Assembly (NCBI RefSeq): GCF_001449115.1
Contig: NZ_LAIJ01000001.1
Span: 186,001 to 250,000, forward strand
Length of the DNA: 64,000 bases
Direction of reading: 5' to 3'
Origin: Occallatibacter gabretensis
GTDB lineage: Bacteria > Acidobacteriota > Terriglobia > Terriglobales > Acidobacteriaceae
Shown here piece after piece: positions 45,388-55,462 of this stretch. The notes below the pieces were generated by a model, which was given only the letters and a program-made list of their open reading frames with translations, ran no database searches and was not told the DNA's origin. The number at the start of each line of letters is the position of its first letter. The stretch's first letter is position 1. The position numbers were made by a program, and so were the translations under genes.

Positions 45388-46142
45388 CCGAACCTGCCTG
45401 TAATGTAATCCTCGGTGCGCTTATCGCTTGGGTTGGTAAAGATCTTATGTGTCGAGTCGAACTCCACCAGCCGCCCATTCAAAAAGAAGCCCGTCTTCTC
45501 TGCCACGCGCGCGGCCTGCTGCATATTGTGCGTCACAATCACAATCGTGTACTGCGACTTGAGCTCAAAGATCAGATCCTCAATCTTCGATGTCGAAACC
45601 GGGTCCAGCGCGGATGCCGGCTCATCCATCAGAAGCACTTCCGGGTCCACCGCCAGCGCCCGCGCAATGCACAATCTCTGCTGCTGGCCACCGGAAAGGC
45701 TCGCTCCCGACTTCTTCCGCAAGTCGTCTTTTACCTCGTCCCACAGGGCCGAGTTCCGCAGTGATTTCTCAACAATCTCATCCAGCACCCGCCGGTTCCT
45801 GTATCCGTTCAACTTCAATCCGCTGGCCACATTGTCATATATCGACATGGTAGGAAAAGGATTAGGCCGCTGAAACACCATTCCGATCCGCCGCCGGATT
45901 TCCACTGGCTTTGCATCGGCATAGATGTCCACATCGCCCACCTTCACCCCGCCCGTCACGCGCGCAATCGGATTGGTCTCATGCATCCGGTTCAAACAGC
46001 GCACAAAGGTACTCTTGCCGCAGCCGGATGGCCCAATGAGCGCAGTCGCGTGATTTGCCGGGATGTGCAGGTTAATGTCCTGCAGCGTATGGTTCGTCCC
46101 GTACCACGCATTCAGATTCGTAACTTCGATTCCAACGCCCAT
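45384..46142 (-). CDS. pstB: Phosphate ABC transporter ATP-binding protein
   Basis: ATPase of the high-affinity phosphate importer, 252 residues. Walker [19 protein letters not shown], PstB-specific [12 protein letters not shown], signature [15 protein letters not shown] and Walker [13 protein letters not shown] are all present. The ATG at 46142 has TTAAGG and AAGGAG upstream and fits the family start (VTNLNAWYG); the longer frame is rejected. pstA ends 4 bases before it, and phoU overlaps its end. Confidence 0.96.
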   Translation of the reverse strand: MGVGIEVTNLNAWYGTNHTLQDINLHIPANHATALIGPSGCGKSTFVRCLNRMHETNPIARVTGGVKVGDVDIYADAKPVEIRRRIGMVFQRPNPFPTMSIYDNVASGLKLNGYRNRRVLDEIVEKSLRNSALWDEVKDDLRKKSGASLSGGQQQRLCIARALAVDPEVLLMDEPASALDPVSTSKIEDLIFELKSQYTIVIVTHNMQQAARVAEKTGFFLNGRLVEFDSTHKIFTNPSDKRTEDYITGRFG

Positions 46143-46146
46143 CGCC

Positions 46147-47037
46147 TTAACTTGCTCCTTTAAGCACACCGCGGCTGGTGACATACCGTACCAGTGAAAC
46201 CGACAGCACAATCAGTACAATCAGCACCAGCGCTCCGGCCCATGCCAGCCTGTGCCACTCGTCATAAGGCGAAAGCGCGTATTTATAAATCTGCAGCGGC
46301 AGCGCAGCAATGGGTTGGTTTAAATCCAGGCTCCAGTACTCGTTGCCCAGCGCCGTAAAAATCAGCGGAGCCGTCTCGCCCGCCACACGCGCAAAGGCCA
46401 GCATGCAGCCAGTAATAATCCCCGGTGAAGCTGTCTTTACTGTAATCGACAGCACGCTGCGCCAATTCGGCACGCCCAGTCCCAACGCCGCTTCGCGCAC
46501 TGCATGGGGAACCATCAGCAGCATCTCTTCCGTCGTCCGGCATACCGTGGGAATCATCATGATTCCCAGCGCCACTCCGCCCGCAAACGCCGAGAAGTGG
46601 CCTAGAAACGGCAGCCACGACACCTGCGGCCCTACCAGCAGCGCATACGCCGCCATGCCCATCACAATCGAAGGCACGCCATTCAGCACATCCGCCGTGA
46701 ACCGAACCGCATTCGCCAGCTTCGTCCCGCGGCCAAACTCCGCCAGGTAAATTCCGCCGCCAATCCCCACCGGCACGCCAATAATCGTTCCCAGCGCCAG
46801 CAGCACGGCGGAGCCCACAATGGCGTTCGCCATGCCGCCGCCTTCTTCACCCACCGGCTTCGGAATCTTCGTAAAGAAATCCAGGTTCACGCTCGACGCG
46901 CCCTTGTAAATCAGGTAGCCAAAGATCGCCAGCAGCGGCGCAATCACCAGCAGCGTTGCCAGAATCGCCAGGCCCGTCACCGCGTTATCCGTCGCTGCGC
47001 GAATCTTCGATCGAATTGGATTGCCGCTTAGTGGCAC
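46147..47037 (-). CDS. pstA: Phosphate ABC transporter permease PstA
   Basis: Inner-membrane permease of the phosphate importer, 296 residues and six helices. The family motif around [16 protein letters not shown] and the EAA loop ([20 protein letters not shown]) that docks PstB are seen. The GTG at 47037 gives a normal start; an ATG at 47127 lies inside pstC and is rejected. Ends 4 bases before pstB. Confidence 0.94.
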   Translation of the reverse strand: MPLSGNPIRSKIRAATDNAVTGLAILATLLVIAPLLAIFGYLIYKGASSVNLDFFTKIPKPVGEEGGGMANAIVGSAVLLALGTIIGVPVGIGGGIYLAEFGRGTKLANAVRFTADVLNGVPSIVMGMAAYALLVGPQVSWLPFLGHFSAFAGGVALGIMMIPTVCRTTEEMLLMVPHAVREAALGLGVPNWRSVLSITVKTASPGIITGCMLAFARVAGETAPLIFTALGNEYWSLDLNQPIAALPLQIYKYALSPYDEWHRLAWAGALVLIVLIVLSVSLVRYVTSRGVLKGAS

Positions 47038-47065
47038 GTTCCGGTCTCGTCCTTTCTGGAAATAC

Positions 47066-48205
47066 CTAGTGGGCCTGCGCCGGTGCACCGCGTGTAACGG
47101 CCCACACCAGCAGGCGGGCCAGGGCATTCACAAGAATCGTCACAATAAACAGCGCCAGTCCCAATTCCGTCAGCGCGCTGCGATGCAGGTCGCTGGTAGC
47201 CTCGGCATATTCATTCGCAATTACGGAAGCCATCGAAGCGCCATTGGCCAGCAGGTTCCTGTGAATCTCAGCGGTGTTGCCAATCACCATTGCTACGGCC
47301 ATCGTCTCGCCCAGCGCCCTGCCCAACCCCAGCATCACGCCGCCCACAATGCCGATCCGCGCATTCCTCAGCACGCCCATGCGGATCATCTCCCACCGCG
47401 TCGCGCCCAGCGCCAGCACCGCCTCGCGCTGCGAGTGCGGCACCGCTATCATTACCTCGCGCGTCAGTGAAGAGATAATCGGCAGAATCATGATGGCCAG
47501 AATAATTCCGGCAGAAACAAAGCCCAGTCCCGTTGGATTGTCATCCGTAAACAGTCCCGTCCATCCCAGTCCCTTTGACAGCAACGGGTTCACATGCTCC
47601 CGCAGCAGCGGCACCAGGATAAACACGGCCCACAACCCGTAGATCACCGAGGGAATTGCCGCCAGCAACTCCGTCAAAAATGCCAGCGGAGCACGCAGCA
47701 TCTTGGGGCACATCTCCGTTAAAAAGATCGCTACGCCAATCGCCAGCGGAACCGCCAGCAGGAGCGCCAGGAACGACGAAACCAGCGTGCCGTAGAGAAA
47801 CGGCACCGCGCTGAAATGCCCATTCACCGGATCCCAGTAAAGTGGCTGTCCAGTCGCCGGATCCTTATCGTACGTATAAAAGAACCGGAGCCCGAAGTTG
47901 TGCCACACCAGCCCGGAGCGGTATATCAGCACAATCGCAATCAGCGCCACAATCCCAAAGATCGAAAATCCGCATAGAACCATCAGGGCGCGGAATCCGC
48001 CGTCGGCGAGAGCCGAATTGCCCCGCGCGCGCAGGAATGCGCGGATCGCAGAATCAGACTGGTCACCCATCTGTCCGCCCGGCCCTGGCGCTCCACCCGG
48101 CTGTGGCGCATACGCCTGACCCTCAGAGGGCTTCTGCTGTTGAAACTGGGGTTGAAAAGTGCGTATTTCTGACACTGGAACGGTCACCTCACTCAGGCTA
48201 CCCAC
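47066..48205 (-). CDS. pstC: Phosphate ABC transporter permease PstC
   Basis: Second permease of the phosphate importer, 379 residues. The first 70 are a cytosolic Gln/Pro/Gly-rich extension not found in standard PstC (about 310-320 residues). The core then shows six helices, TELLAAIPSVIYGLWAVF and the EAA loop PHSQREAVLALGATRWEMI. Several in-frame GTG codons (48205, 48184, 48175) could be the start, and part of the extension depends on that. It opens the operon pstC-pstA-pstB-phoU; the phosphate-binding protein gene pstS, often first, is missing here. Confidence 0.93.
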   Translation of the reverse strand: MGSLSEVTVPVSEIRTFQPQFQQQKPSEGQAYAPQPGGAPGPGGQMGDQSDSAIRAFLRARGNSALADGGFRALMVLCGFSIFGIVALIAIVLIYRSGLVWHNFGLRFFYTYDKDPATGQPLYWDPVNGHFSAVPFLYGTLVSSFLALLLAVPLAIGVAIFLTEMCPKMLRAPLAFLTELLAAIPSVIYGLWAVFILVPLLREHVNPLLSKGLGWTGLFTDDNPTGLGFVSAGIILAIMILPIISSLTREVMIAVPHSQREAVLALGATRWEMIRMGVLRNARIGIVGGVMLGLGRALGETMAVAMVIGNTAEIHRNLLANGASMASVIANEYAEATSDLHRSALTELGLALFIVTILVNALARLLVWAVTRGAPAQAH

Positions 48206-48339
48206 GAAATGTGAATGTAAGGTTACAACCCGGCGAAATCAAACGCATAGAACCAGTTATTCATGCACTACGTCTGCAGCGATTGCGTTCCTGGGCAGGT
48301 TCTCCGTTAATCTTGATGACGAATTAAGCGGGGGTAAAG

Positions 48340-50820
48340 ATGCGGGCTCCATGGTTGGTCGTGATCGTAACACTCTTGTCGGCAACGGCGGCAAACGGGC
48401 CGGCAAACGCGCAAGGTCCTGCTCAGCCTGACCCTCCAACCCGGCCTTGGCACGCGGCTTGGGTCACCCATCCCACCGCTCCGCTCCGCGAGCCGCTCGT
48501 CCTCCATTTCCGCCGCATGGTCGCCTTCACCGCCGTTCCTTCCAGCTACATCGTCCGCGTCAGCGCCGATAACCGCTTCATCCTTTATGTCAACGGCAAG
48601 CGGGTCGGCGACGGCCCTGCCCGCGGCGACCTGACCCACTGGCGTTATGAGACCTTCGACCTGGCTCCCTATCTAAAGACGGGCGACAACGCCATCACTG
48701 CCACCGTCTGGAACTATGGCGTCTATGCCCCCATTGCGCAATTTTCCGACCGGACAGCATTCCTGCTCGAAAGCGAAGCCACCGGAGAGCAGGGAATTAG
48801 TACCCCTGAGAATTGGCAAGTCGAAATCGAACCCGGCCACATTGCTCTCGATCGCTCTTCAGTTTCATTCAAGGAGTACATGGCCTCTGGCCCCGGCGAA
48901 GAGATCGACGCCTCTAAATATGATTGGACCTGGAATGGAGAGCATGTCTCCCGCGGCAGATGGGTAGATGTAGCCGATCCCATGCGCGACAGCATCTATC
49001 CCGGCACCGGCCACGCCCACTCCGCTGAAACTACGGGCGACAATACCTGGGGCCTCGTGCCGGATGGGCTGCCGCATATGGTCTACGAGGAAATCAGCGC
49101 GGGGAGCATTGCGCGTCTCGATGACATTGGAGCAGAGCAGCCTGGACTGAGTTCTTTTCCTTCTAGTGCTGCGGCTCTTCCTGCGAAGGTTCATGTTCAC
49201 ATCCTGCTGGACCGCAAAACCCTCACCACCGCCTACCCCGAACTCATCGTCTCCGGCGGCAAAGGCACAACAATCAAGCTGACGTATACCGAAGCTCTAT
49301 ACGGCAAAGACCAAAAAGGCGACCGCGACTCGCTGACCTACCGTGACGCAGATGGCAAAGAGCATCCCCGCGCAGCTCTCGGCCTGGTCGACATCTTTCT
49401 CCCTGACGGCGGCCAGCACCGCACCTTCGAGCCGCTCTGGTGGCGCACCTGGCGTTATCTCGATCTCGACATCACCACCGGCGACGAACCCCTCCAGCTC
49501 GAATCCCTCAAAGCCTTCTTCACCGCCTACCCCTTCGAAGAAAAAGCAAAGCTCATCGCTCCTGACCCCGACCTCGCCAAAATATGGGAGATAAGCTGGC
49601 GCACCGCCCGCCTTGACGCTCATGAAACCTACATGGACACGCCCTACTGGGAGCAGCTACAGTATGTCGGCGACACCCGCATCCAGGCCCTCATCTCCTA
49701 CACGGTCGCCAATGACGACCGCCTCGGCCGGCAGGCGCTAGAAGCCTTCGACCACTCACGGCTCCCGGAAGGCATCACCCGCAGCCGCTATCCCAGCTCG
49801 CTCCCGCAGAACATTCCCACTTTTTCGCTCCTATATATAGGAATGCTCCACGACTTCTGGATCTACCGCGACGATCCTCACTTCGTTCGCAACCTGCTCC
49901 CCGGCACGCGCAGCGTTCTCGGCTGGTTCCAGCAGCACGAAACAAAGGACGGCCTCCTCAAGAAGCTACCTTGGTGGAGCTTCATCGACTGGGTTTCATC
50001 CGGCGAAATCCCTACGTACAGCGCAAGCAATGAATCCTGCGCCACCACGCTTGAATACCTAGGCGCATTGAAGGATGCAGCAGACCTCGAAGAGGCTTTG
50101 GGCGACCCAGTCTTCGCAAAGCGTGACAAAGACCAGGCCGAAAGCGTGCGGCGCAACATCTACTCGCAATGCTGGAGTTCCGATCATGGCCTCCTCGCCG
50201 ACAACCCAGACAAAAAAGTCTTCTCCCAGCAGTCCAACATCCTCGCCGTCCTCTATGACGTCATCCCCAAAGCCGATCAGCAGACAGTGCTGAAGAAGCT
50301 CCTCGCCATCGAACCGGGCACCACGCCCAACGGCGTATTGAGCGCGTCCTACTACTTCCGCTTCTATCTCGCCCGCGCTCTGGATCACGCCGGCATGGCC
50401 GACGAATACCTGCAATCGCTGGACCCCTGGCGCAAGCTGCTGCCCCTCCACTTCAGCACCTGGCCTGAAGTCCCGGGCATCACCCGCTCGGACTCCCACG
50501 CCTGGACCTCGCATCCCATCTACGATCTCCTCACCCTCGTTGCCGGCATCGAACCCACAAGCCCCGGCTTCAAAACCGTCCGCATCGCCCCGCATCTTGG
50601 AGAATTGCACTCACTCCAAGCCACCTTTCCGCACCCGCAGGGCGAAATCACCGTCGACTACAACTGGACGCCCGCGAATCTCGATCCAAATAGGAAGGGC
50701 GGTAGGACCTTCCACGCTGACATCACCCTTCCCGGCAGCCTCAGCGGTACGTTCGTCTTCGGCAGCGAGCAAAAAACGCTCCACCCCGGCCTCAACCACC
50801 TCAGTGTCCCTATGCGCTAA
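48340..50820 (+). CDS. Secreted alpha-L-rhamnosidase (GH78)
   Basis: Releases terminal alpha-L-rhamnose from plant or microbial glycans. The protein has 826 residues, with a signal peptide to about residue 25. An N-terminal beta-sandwich (RFILYVNGKRVGDGPARGD) is followed by further beta domains, then the (alpha/alpha)6 catalytic barrel from about residue 400 (DTPYWEQLQYVGDTRIQAL), where conserved acidic residues act, and a C-terminal beta domain. GGGGG lies upstream of the ATG. It is divergent from pstC with a 134-base gap. No rhamnose catabolic gene is adjacent. Confidence 0.85.
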   Translation: MRAPWLVVIVTLLSATAANGPANAQGPAQPDPPTRPWHAAWVTHPTAPLREPLVLHFRRMVAFTAVPSSYIVRVSADNRFILYVNGKRVGDGPARGDLTHWRYETFDLAPYLKTGDNAITATVWNYGVYAPIAQFSDRTAFLLESEATGEQGISTPENWQVEIEPGHIALDRSSVSFKEYMASGPGEEIDASKYDWTWNGEHVSRGRWVDVADPMRDSIYPGTGHAHSAETTGDNTWGLVPDGLPHMVYEEISAGSIARLDDIGAEQPGLSSFPSSAAALPAKVHVHILLDRKTLTTAYPELIVSGGKGTTIKLTYTEALYGKDQKGDRDSLTYRDADGKEHPRAALGLVDIFLPDGGQHRTFEPLWWRTWRYLDLDITTGDEPLQLESLKAFFTAYPFEEKAKLIAPDPDLAKIWEISWRTARLDAHETYMDTPYWEQLQYVGDTRIQALISYTVANDDRLGRQALEAFDHSRLPEGITRSRYPSSLPQNIPTFSLLYIGMLHDFWIYRDDPHFVRNLLPGTRSVLGWFQQHETKDGLLKKLPWWSFIDWVSSGEIPTYSASNESCATTLEYLGALKDAADLEEALGDPVFAKRDKDQAESVRRNIYSQCWSSDHGLLADNPDKKVFSQQSNILAVLYDVIPKADQQTVLKKLLAIEPGTTPNGVLSASYYFRFYLARALDHAGMADEYLQSLDPWRKLLPLHFSTWPEVPGITRSDSHAWTSHPIYDLLTLVAGIEPTSPGFKTVRIAPHLGELHSLQATFPHPQGEITVDYNWTPANLDPNRKGGRTFHADITLPGSLSGTFVFGSEQKTLHPGLNHLSVPMR

Positions 50821-50944
50821 TGGATTGCCAAGCGAGGCTAATCGCCAACACGATTGAGACAATCTGGTGACATGGAAATGACGGATATTGAGCCCCTGGG
50901 AGGGTAAGCTAAGCGGCATCGAAACAGTTGTTCTCTGGAGATAG

Positions 50945-51895
50945 ATGAAATCATTTCGCGCGATCTTGGCCGGAGATCTGGATTCCGTATCTCTCAAGAG
51001 TGAGATGGAAACTTACGGATACGTCTTCATCCGAGATCTGATGCCGAAAGAGGTCCTCGAACAGCTCCTCAACGATATGATCGGCATTGCCTCAGACGAG
51101 GGCTGGATGATCGAGGGGTCCGCACCATCGGACCGCCTCGCGAATTCCGCAATGGCGTGCTTCGATCCGGATCCGAAATACAAGCAGGCCGCAAATCGCG
51201 CGTTCTGTCTGGAGCGGCTCCACGCGTTGAAGCATCATCCCGTATTGACCGATGTGATGAAGCGACTTGTGGGGCCGCGCCTTTTGGTTCATCCCAAGCC
51301 CATTGCACGGATCATTTTTCCCAACTGCGAAGCGGCCCTTTTACATGCGCATCAGGACAACTCGGGAATTGCGGGAAGCTCCGAAAGCTATACAGCGTGG
51401 ATGCCGATGCACGATTGCCTGCTGGGACAGGGGACGCTCGAGATCAAGGAAGCGTCGCATCTTTCTGGGCTTCAATGCACCGACGGATACATCAAGCCGG
51501 AAGCTGCCCCGGGAGGCGATTGGGTAGGCGGCCGGATCAATGCAGGCGATGTGGCAATCTTTCACAGCTTGACGGTGCATAGATCCACGCTGAGTACCTC
51601 CAATCAGCTCCGTTGTTCGGTGGATTGCCGGTTTCAAAGCTATGACGAAGCCGTCTCACCGCTCGAGATCGTGTTTCCCAACCGGGCTAAAGGCGGACGA
51701 ACCTGGGAAACCACCTATGCGGACTGGAAGCATGACGATCTGAAGTACTATTGGCGCGATTTGCCTTTGCGTATAAAGCCCTCGTTGGCCGAGCTAGCCG
51801 AGAAGGCCGAGAACGCTGACAGCCCCGAAAAGCGGCTTCGTTATACGACGACCATGGAACTGATTGAGCGAGAGATTCCTATGCTGGTGCACTGA
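50945..51895 (+). CDS. Phytanoyl-CoA dioxygenase (PhyH)-family protein
   Basis: Non-haem iron, 2-oxoglutarate-dependent oxygenase fold, 316 residues. The iron-binding pattern is seen as HAHQDNSG (H-x-D, about residue 138) and, about 70 residues later, AIFHSLTVHRSTLST with the second His and the Arg that holds 2-oxoglutarate. The N-terminal helix (LKSEMETYGYVFIRDLM) is usual. Members hydroxylate small molecules such as ectoine, fatty acyl chains or natural products; nothing nearby shows the substrate. GGAG lies 6 bases before the ATG. Copy 2 of the intergenic unit begins about 100 bases after its stop. Confidence 0.82.
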   Translation: MKSFRAILAGDLDSVSLKSEMETYGYVFIRDLMPKEVLEQLLNDMIGIASDEGWMIEGSAPSDRLANSAMACFDPDPKYKQAANRAFCLERLHALKHHPVLTDVMKRLVGPRLLVHPKPIARIIFPNCEAALLHAHQDNSGIAGSSESYTAWMPMHDCLLGQGTLEIKEASHLSGLQCTDGYIKPEAAPGGDWVGGRINAGDVAIFHSLTVHRSTLSTSNQLRCSVDCRFQSYDEAVSPLEIVFPNRAKGGRTWETTYADWKHDDLKYYWRDLPLRIKPSLAELAEKAENADSPEKRLRYTTTMELIEREIPMLVH

Positions 51896-51997
51896 GTGCC
51901 TGCCTTGAGTTCGATCAAAGCAGGAGGTTCTCCGGCGCAGCACGCATCGCTCAGGATATGTCCGCCGGTAAGAGACAGACGCACCTGTAACCTGACG

Positions 51998-52131
51998 CAT
52001 TACCAAAGTCCATTGTCCTTTCGTACCGTCTCAGCTCTTCAGATAGTTTGCATAGAATTAGGCCCGTTTGTGAAACACTCATAATCAGCAGAGAAAAAAG
52101 ACGGCCCGAATCCATACGGATTCGGGCCGTC
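51998..52131 (+). repeat. Intergenic unit of unknown kind, copy 2
   Basis: Conserved block (51998-52079), 20 bases with GCAG and an A-run (52080-52099), then the hairpin GACGGCCCGAATCC / GGATTCGGGCCGTC (52100-52131), 14 bp with a 4-base loop. It is the counterpart of 7972-8096 and has the same order and spacing. It starts about 100 bases after the PhyH stop, on the same strand. A strong terminator follows 6 bases later, so a rightward transcript of about 150-170 bases covering the unit would be well defined. Confidence 0.65.
52094..52131 (-). terminator. Hairpin with T-run on the minus strand
   Basis: Read leftward, the perfect 14-bp stem (52131-52100) runs straight into six T, which fits a rho-independent terminator for leftward transcription. 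No leftward gene is adjacent, so it may instead be a structural part of the intergenic unit. Confidence 0.5.
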
Positions 52132-52137
52132 GTCATT

Positions 52138-52173
52138 AAGGGTGGGGGAGGGGACCCCTCCCCCACCCTTTTT
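52138..52173 (+). terminator. Very strong GC-rich palindromic terminator
   Basis: AAGGGTGGGGGAGGGG and its exact complement are separated by one A (52138-52170), followed by more T. It is a perfect palindrome apart from the central base and stops rightward transcripts, perhaps from phyH or from the intergenic unit. Confidence 0.75.
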
Positions 52174-52455
52174 CACTGGCACAGTGAAATTCTGGAAGTC
52201 TGGATTGCACAGTCTCGGAATGAAAATCGCATAAAGATTTCTGCAGAAGCTGTGCAATCGTCCGCAACAGGCACAAATCAAATCACTTCGGAAACTGTGC
52301 TGCACAGGATAACTCGCGAAATTCCGATCGAAATCAAAATTCAACCGCAGCAAATCAGCGCGCCAGTTTGAAACATTGGTTCCAAATCCACACTTTCTAC
52401 TACTCCGCAGCCTCAAATCCGCAATCACCGCTTCCAATCCGCTTAGAGTGGATAT

Positions 52456-54870
52456 ATGAGAGTGCAGAACCCCCCAACCTCTCTTCCTATTCTGAGCCGT
52501 TTTGCCGGTGCGCTGATTCTGGCCGCGGCTCTGGTCGCCTCTGTGTCATCGGAGTTGTATGCGGCATCCAGCCAAAGCACGACCGACAGCAAAAGCAGCA
52601 GCTCAAGCAAGAATTCAACAGCCGCCAAAAAGAAGAAGAAGACATCCTCTACCGCAACACATAAATCCGGAAGCGCTACAACGCGGTCCAGCACAGGCCG
52701 CAAATCCACACGTAAGACCACCAGAACCGCCCGCTCCACCGCGCAGACGGCCCGCATCCATCAGGCATTTGTCGCTTCAAGCGAACTGCGGCCCATGGCG
52801 CAGCAGCTCATCACACTGCGCACGCCTTCTGCCTACTCCGGCGTTGCAAATTACGCCCACAGCCACACCGGCGACGCCGCCGGAGCCGCGTATCTCTCGC
52901 TCGGCTTTGCGTATCAGCAGGACAAACGTTACTCGGACGCTGCCGCCGCCCTGCGCCAGGCAAAGCAGGCCAGCGATGTATTGGCCGACTACTCGGATTA
53001 CCTTGGCGCCATGAACGAGCACGTCTCCGGCAACGATTCTGCTGCTGAATCGCTCATTAAGGGCTTCGCCGGCCGTTATCCGGATTCGATCTTTGTCGCC
53101 GCATCGGCTGATCTTGAAGCTAACATTCTTCTCAATCTGGGTGACACCGCCGGTGCTCAGCTCGCGCTGCAGAATGCGGGAGATGCCGCCCACGAAAAGT
53201 CTTCTTTCGAGCTGACGCAGGCCAAAATCGACTCCGCACTGGGCAGGGAAGCAGACGCCATTGCCGTCTACAAGCACCTCCTGTTGCATCATCCGCTCAG
53301 CCAGGAAGCCGAAGCGGCGCGCGCCAAGCTCACCGCAGCAGGCGCAGAAACCAGCCTTACCACCGCTGAACTTCGCAGCCTTGGCGATGCATATTACAAC
53401 GCAGGCAAGTACGCACTGGCAGGCGATCAGTACCGCGCGCTGGCTCGCAACGCCACGCTCGATGCCAACACGCGCAACGGCTTCTTGGTGGCAGCAGCGG
53501 GCTGCGATTGGAAGCTGAAGCGGCTGACCGACGCGCAGGCCCGCGCACTGCCCGACACCAATGATGACAATGGTGCGCGCAGGCTTTACCTCCTGATGGA
53601 GTTGGCCCGTGATCACCAGAATGAAACCGGCCAACAGCAGCTTGTCGAGGAATTGAAACAACGCTTTCCGCAGAGCCAATGGCTGGCTGAAGCTCTCTTT
53701 TCGAGCGGCAACATGTACCTGCTCAAAAAGGATTATGCGAGCGCCGCGAGCTACTACGGCTATCTTGCCGCACACTTCCCGGCCAGCAAAAACGCCTCTG
53801 CTGCCCACTGGCGAGCTGGATGGCTCAACTATCGTCAGGGTCTTTACGCTGATGCAGCAAAGATCTTCGACGATCAGATTCGACTCTTCCCCAGCTCACC
53901 CGATACCTCCGCGGCGCTTTATTGGCGCGGGCGCTTGTATGAGATGGAGGACCACAAGCCGGCTGTTGCTGTCGCCAATTACAAGGCTGTCGTTCGCACG
54001 TATCAGCACTTCTTTTACGCGCAGATGGCCCGGCAGCGTCTCGTCGCGCTCGGGCAGGTGCAGGCTGTTTCGCTTCCGCAGCTGGATGCCTTCCAGACAC
54101 CTGTAATTCCGCACCTCGATGAGGCCGCTCCCCCTGACAGCCCGCATATCGCCAAGGCGCGCCTGTTGGCCAACGCCGGCCTGAATGAATTCGTCGGGCA
54201 GGAGATTGCTGCTGACCCTGATTCATCCGGCTGGAGCGCGCTGGCCGAAGCGCAGATCTACGCCTCCTTTGGTGAAACGTACCGCGCCATGCGTGCGTTG
54301 AAGCGTGCGATTCCTTACGCGGCTTCAGCACCCATCAAATCCATTCCGCTGGCCTACTGGAGGATTCTCTTTCCGGAAGCGTGGTGGGAGACTGTCAAAA
54401 CCGAGTCGGCCAAAAACGGCCTCGACCCGTATCTTGTCGCGTCACTCATCCGCCAGGAATCGGAGTTCAATCCTTCCGTTGTCTCATACGCCAACGCCTG
54501 GGGACTGATGCAGATCGAGCCATACGAGGGCAAGAATCTTGCTCATCAGGAAGGAGTCTCCGGTTTCCAGACCTTCCAGCTTTTGAATCCAGAAATGAAT
54601 ATCCGTCTTGGATGCCGCTATCTCAAGCAGCTTCTCGATCGCTTTGGCGGCGTAGAGGAATATGCGCTGGCTGCCTACAATGCGGGAGAGTCGCGCGTGG
54701 TGGATTGGCAGGCTGCAGGCCCTTATCACGGTATGGATGAATTCGTGGAATCCATTCCTTTCACGCAGACCCGCGAGTATGTGCAGGCCATCGAGCGCAA
54801 CAAGGAAATCTATCGTTCCATCGACACTGCTGCCACGGCAGGTACGCGAGGCGAGGCCGCAGCGCAATAG
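52456..54870 (+). CDS. Lytic murein transglycosylase with TPR-like repeats (Slt family)
   Basis: Periplasmic enzyme that cleaves the MurNAc-GlcNAc bond and leaves a 1,6-anhydro ring. It has 804 residues. The signal peptide is followed by a Ser/Lys/Thr-rich linker (residues 40-100), long TPR-like helical repeats (about 110-580) and the SLT domain near residues 650-780. The catalytic Glu is residue 668 in IRQESEFNP; the following motifs are SYANAWGLMQIEP and YALAAYNAGESRV, as in Slt70. The ATG at 52456 begins the signal peptide; no strong ribosome site is seen. The poly-Lys region (KKKKK) may bind the cell wall. Confidence 0.9.
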   Translation: MRVQNPPTSLPILSRFAGALILAAALVASVSSELYAASSQSTTDSKSSSSSKNSTAAKKKKKTSSTATHKSGSATTRSSTGRKSTRKTTRTARSTAQTARIHQAFVASSELRPMAQQLITLRTPSAYSGVANYAHSHTGDAAGAAYLSLGFAYQQDKRYSDAAAALRQAKQASDVLADYSDYLGAMNEHVSGNDSAAESLIKGFAGRYPDSIFVAASADLEANILLNLGDTAGAQLALQNAGDAAHEKSSFELTQAKIDSALGREADAIAVYKHLLLHHPLSQEAEAARAKLTAAGAETSLTTAELRSLGDAYYNAGKYALAGDQYRALARNATLDANTRNGFLVAAAGCDWKLKRLTDAQARALPDTNDDNGARRLYLLMELARDHQNETGQQQLVEELKQRFPQSQWLAEALFSSGNMYLLKKDYASAASYYGYLAAHFPASKNASAAHWRAGWLNYRQGLYADAAKIFDDQIRLFPSSPDTSAALYWRGRLYEMEDHKPAVAVANYKAVVRTYQHFFYAQMARQRLVALGQVQAVSLPQLDAFQTPVIPHLDEAAPPDSPHIAKARLLANAGLNEFVGQEIAADPDSSGWSALAEAQIYASFGETYRAMRALKRAIPYAASAPIKSIPLAYWRILFPEAWWETVKTESAKNGLDPYLVASLIRQESEFNPSVVSYANAWGLMQIEPYEGKNLAHQEGVSGFQTFQLLNPEMNIRLGCRYLKQLLDRFGGVEEYALAAYNAGESRVVDWQAAGPYHGMDEFVESIPFTQTREYVQAIERNKEIYRSIDTAATAGTRGEAAAQ

Positions 54871-55102
54871 CCACTAAAGTGTTATTACCAGATTGGCACT
54901 CCGGTACCCCGCTAGCCAATGAATATGCGCGATTCTAATTGACTCGGTGTGCGTCCAACAGCAAGACTGTTTTCGGCTCAGAGCGTCTCAATCACTTTGA
55001 GCTGTAGCCTTCGTAACTGCTTCTGCAAGACAACAGAGCCATGTGCATAATTGCCCGGGCTCAGTTGCATCTCAACGCCGAATGGCAATATGGGAGGGCA
55101 GG

Positions 55103-55372
55103 ATGTCAGTGTCAGCCGATTTGCAGTTTCTGGAGGAGTGGATTCCTGAGCGGATGGACCCCGGCACAGTATTCGTGCTGGAGAACCAGACCAAGCTCGG
55201 CAACGCACAGAATCCCTATGTAGCTGTTATGTCATGCCCCCGTTGTGGAACCATGGGCCTAATCACGCGTCGTCAGCTTTGCGGATTTGAGCCGATGATC
55301 TGTGGAGGCGATTTTTGCTCCGCTGAGTATCAGCTCGAGGGCGAGAATATCTGCTATCGAAGCCCGCAATAG
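55103..55372 (+). CDS. Small protein with four to five cysteines, possibly metal-binding
   Basis: An 89-residue protein with GGGAGG 5 bases before the ATG at 55103. The second half carries a CPRC pair (VMSCPRCGTMGLI), then LCGFEPMICGGDFC and a final C. The pattern C-x2-C plus C-x7-C-x4-C suggests a zinc ribbon-like fold. I do not recognise the family. It precedes the LigD-type phosphoesterase gene by about 90 bases on the same strand, so the two may be linked. The frame runs upstream to 55043, without a better start. Confidence 0.7.
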   Translation: MSVSADLQFLEEWIPERMDPGTVFVLENQTKLGNAQNPYVAVMSCPRCGTMGLITRRQLCGFEPMICGGDFCSAEYQLEGENICYRSPQ

Positions 55373-55462
55373 TCCGAACACGGAACCCTATCCTGTCCCA
55401 TTACCTGCGTCTGCCGGACGCGATGATGTTTTTATGGAAAATATGTGGAGGAGGAGATTCGG

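Larger units (their letters stand above)
51896..52455. other. Gene-free gap with two hairpins and an intergenic unit
   Basis: No credible gene is seen in 560 bases. It holds copy 2 of the conserved intergenic unit (51998-52131), the perfect 14-bp hairpin at 52100-52131 and a very GC-rich palindrome (52138-52170) followed by TTTTT. From 52180 to 52455 I see only non-coding AT-leaning DNA leading to the slt gene. Confidence 0.65.

Noticed and set aside
48206..48260. Possible PhoB box before pstC
   Set aside because: ATGTGAATGTAAGG only weakly resembles the TGTCA repeats at 11-base spacing; not enough to call.
52777..53808. Minus-strand open frame of 343 codons opposite the slt gene
   Set aside because: Antisense shadow of the TPR-like region; no ribosome site.
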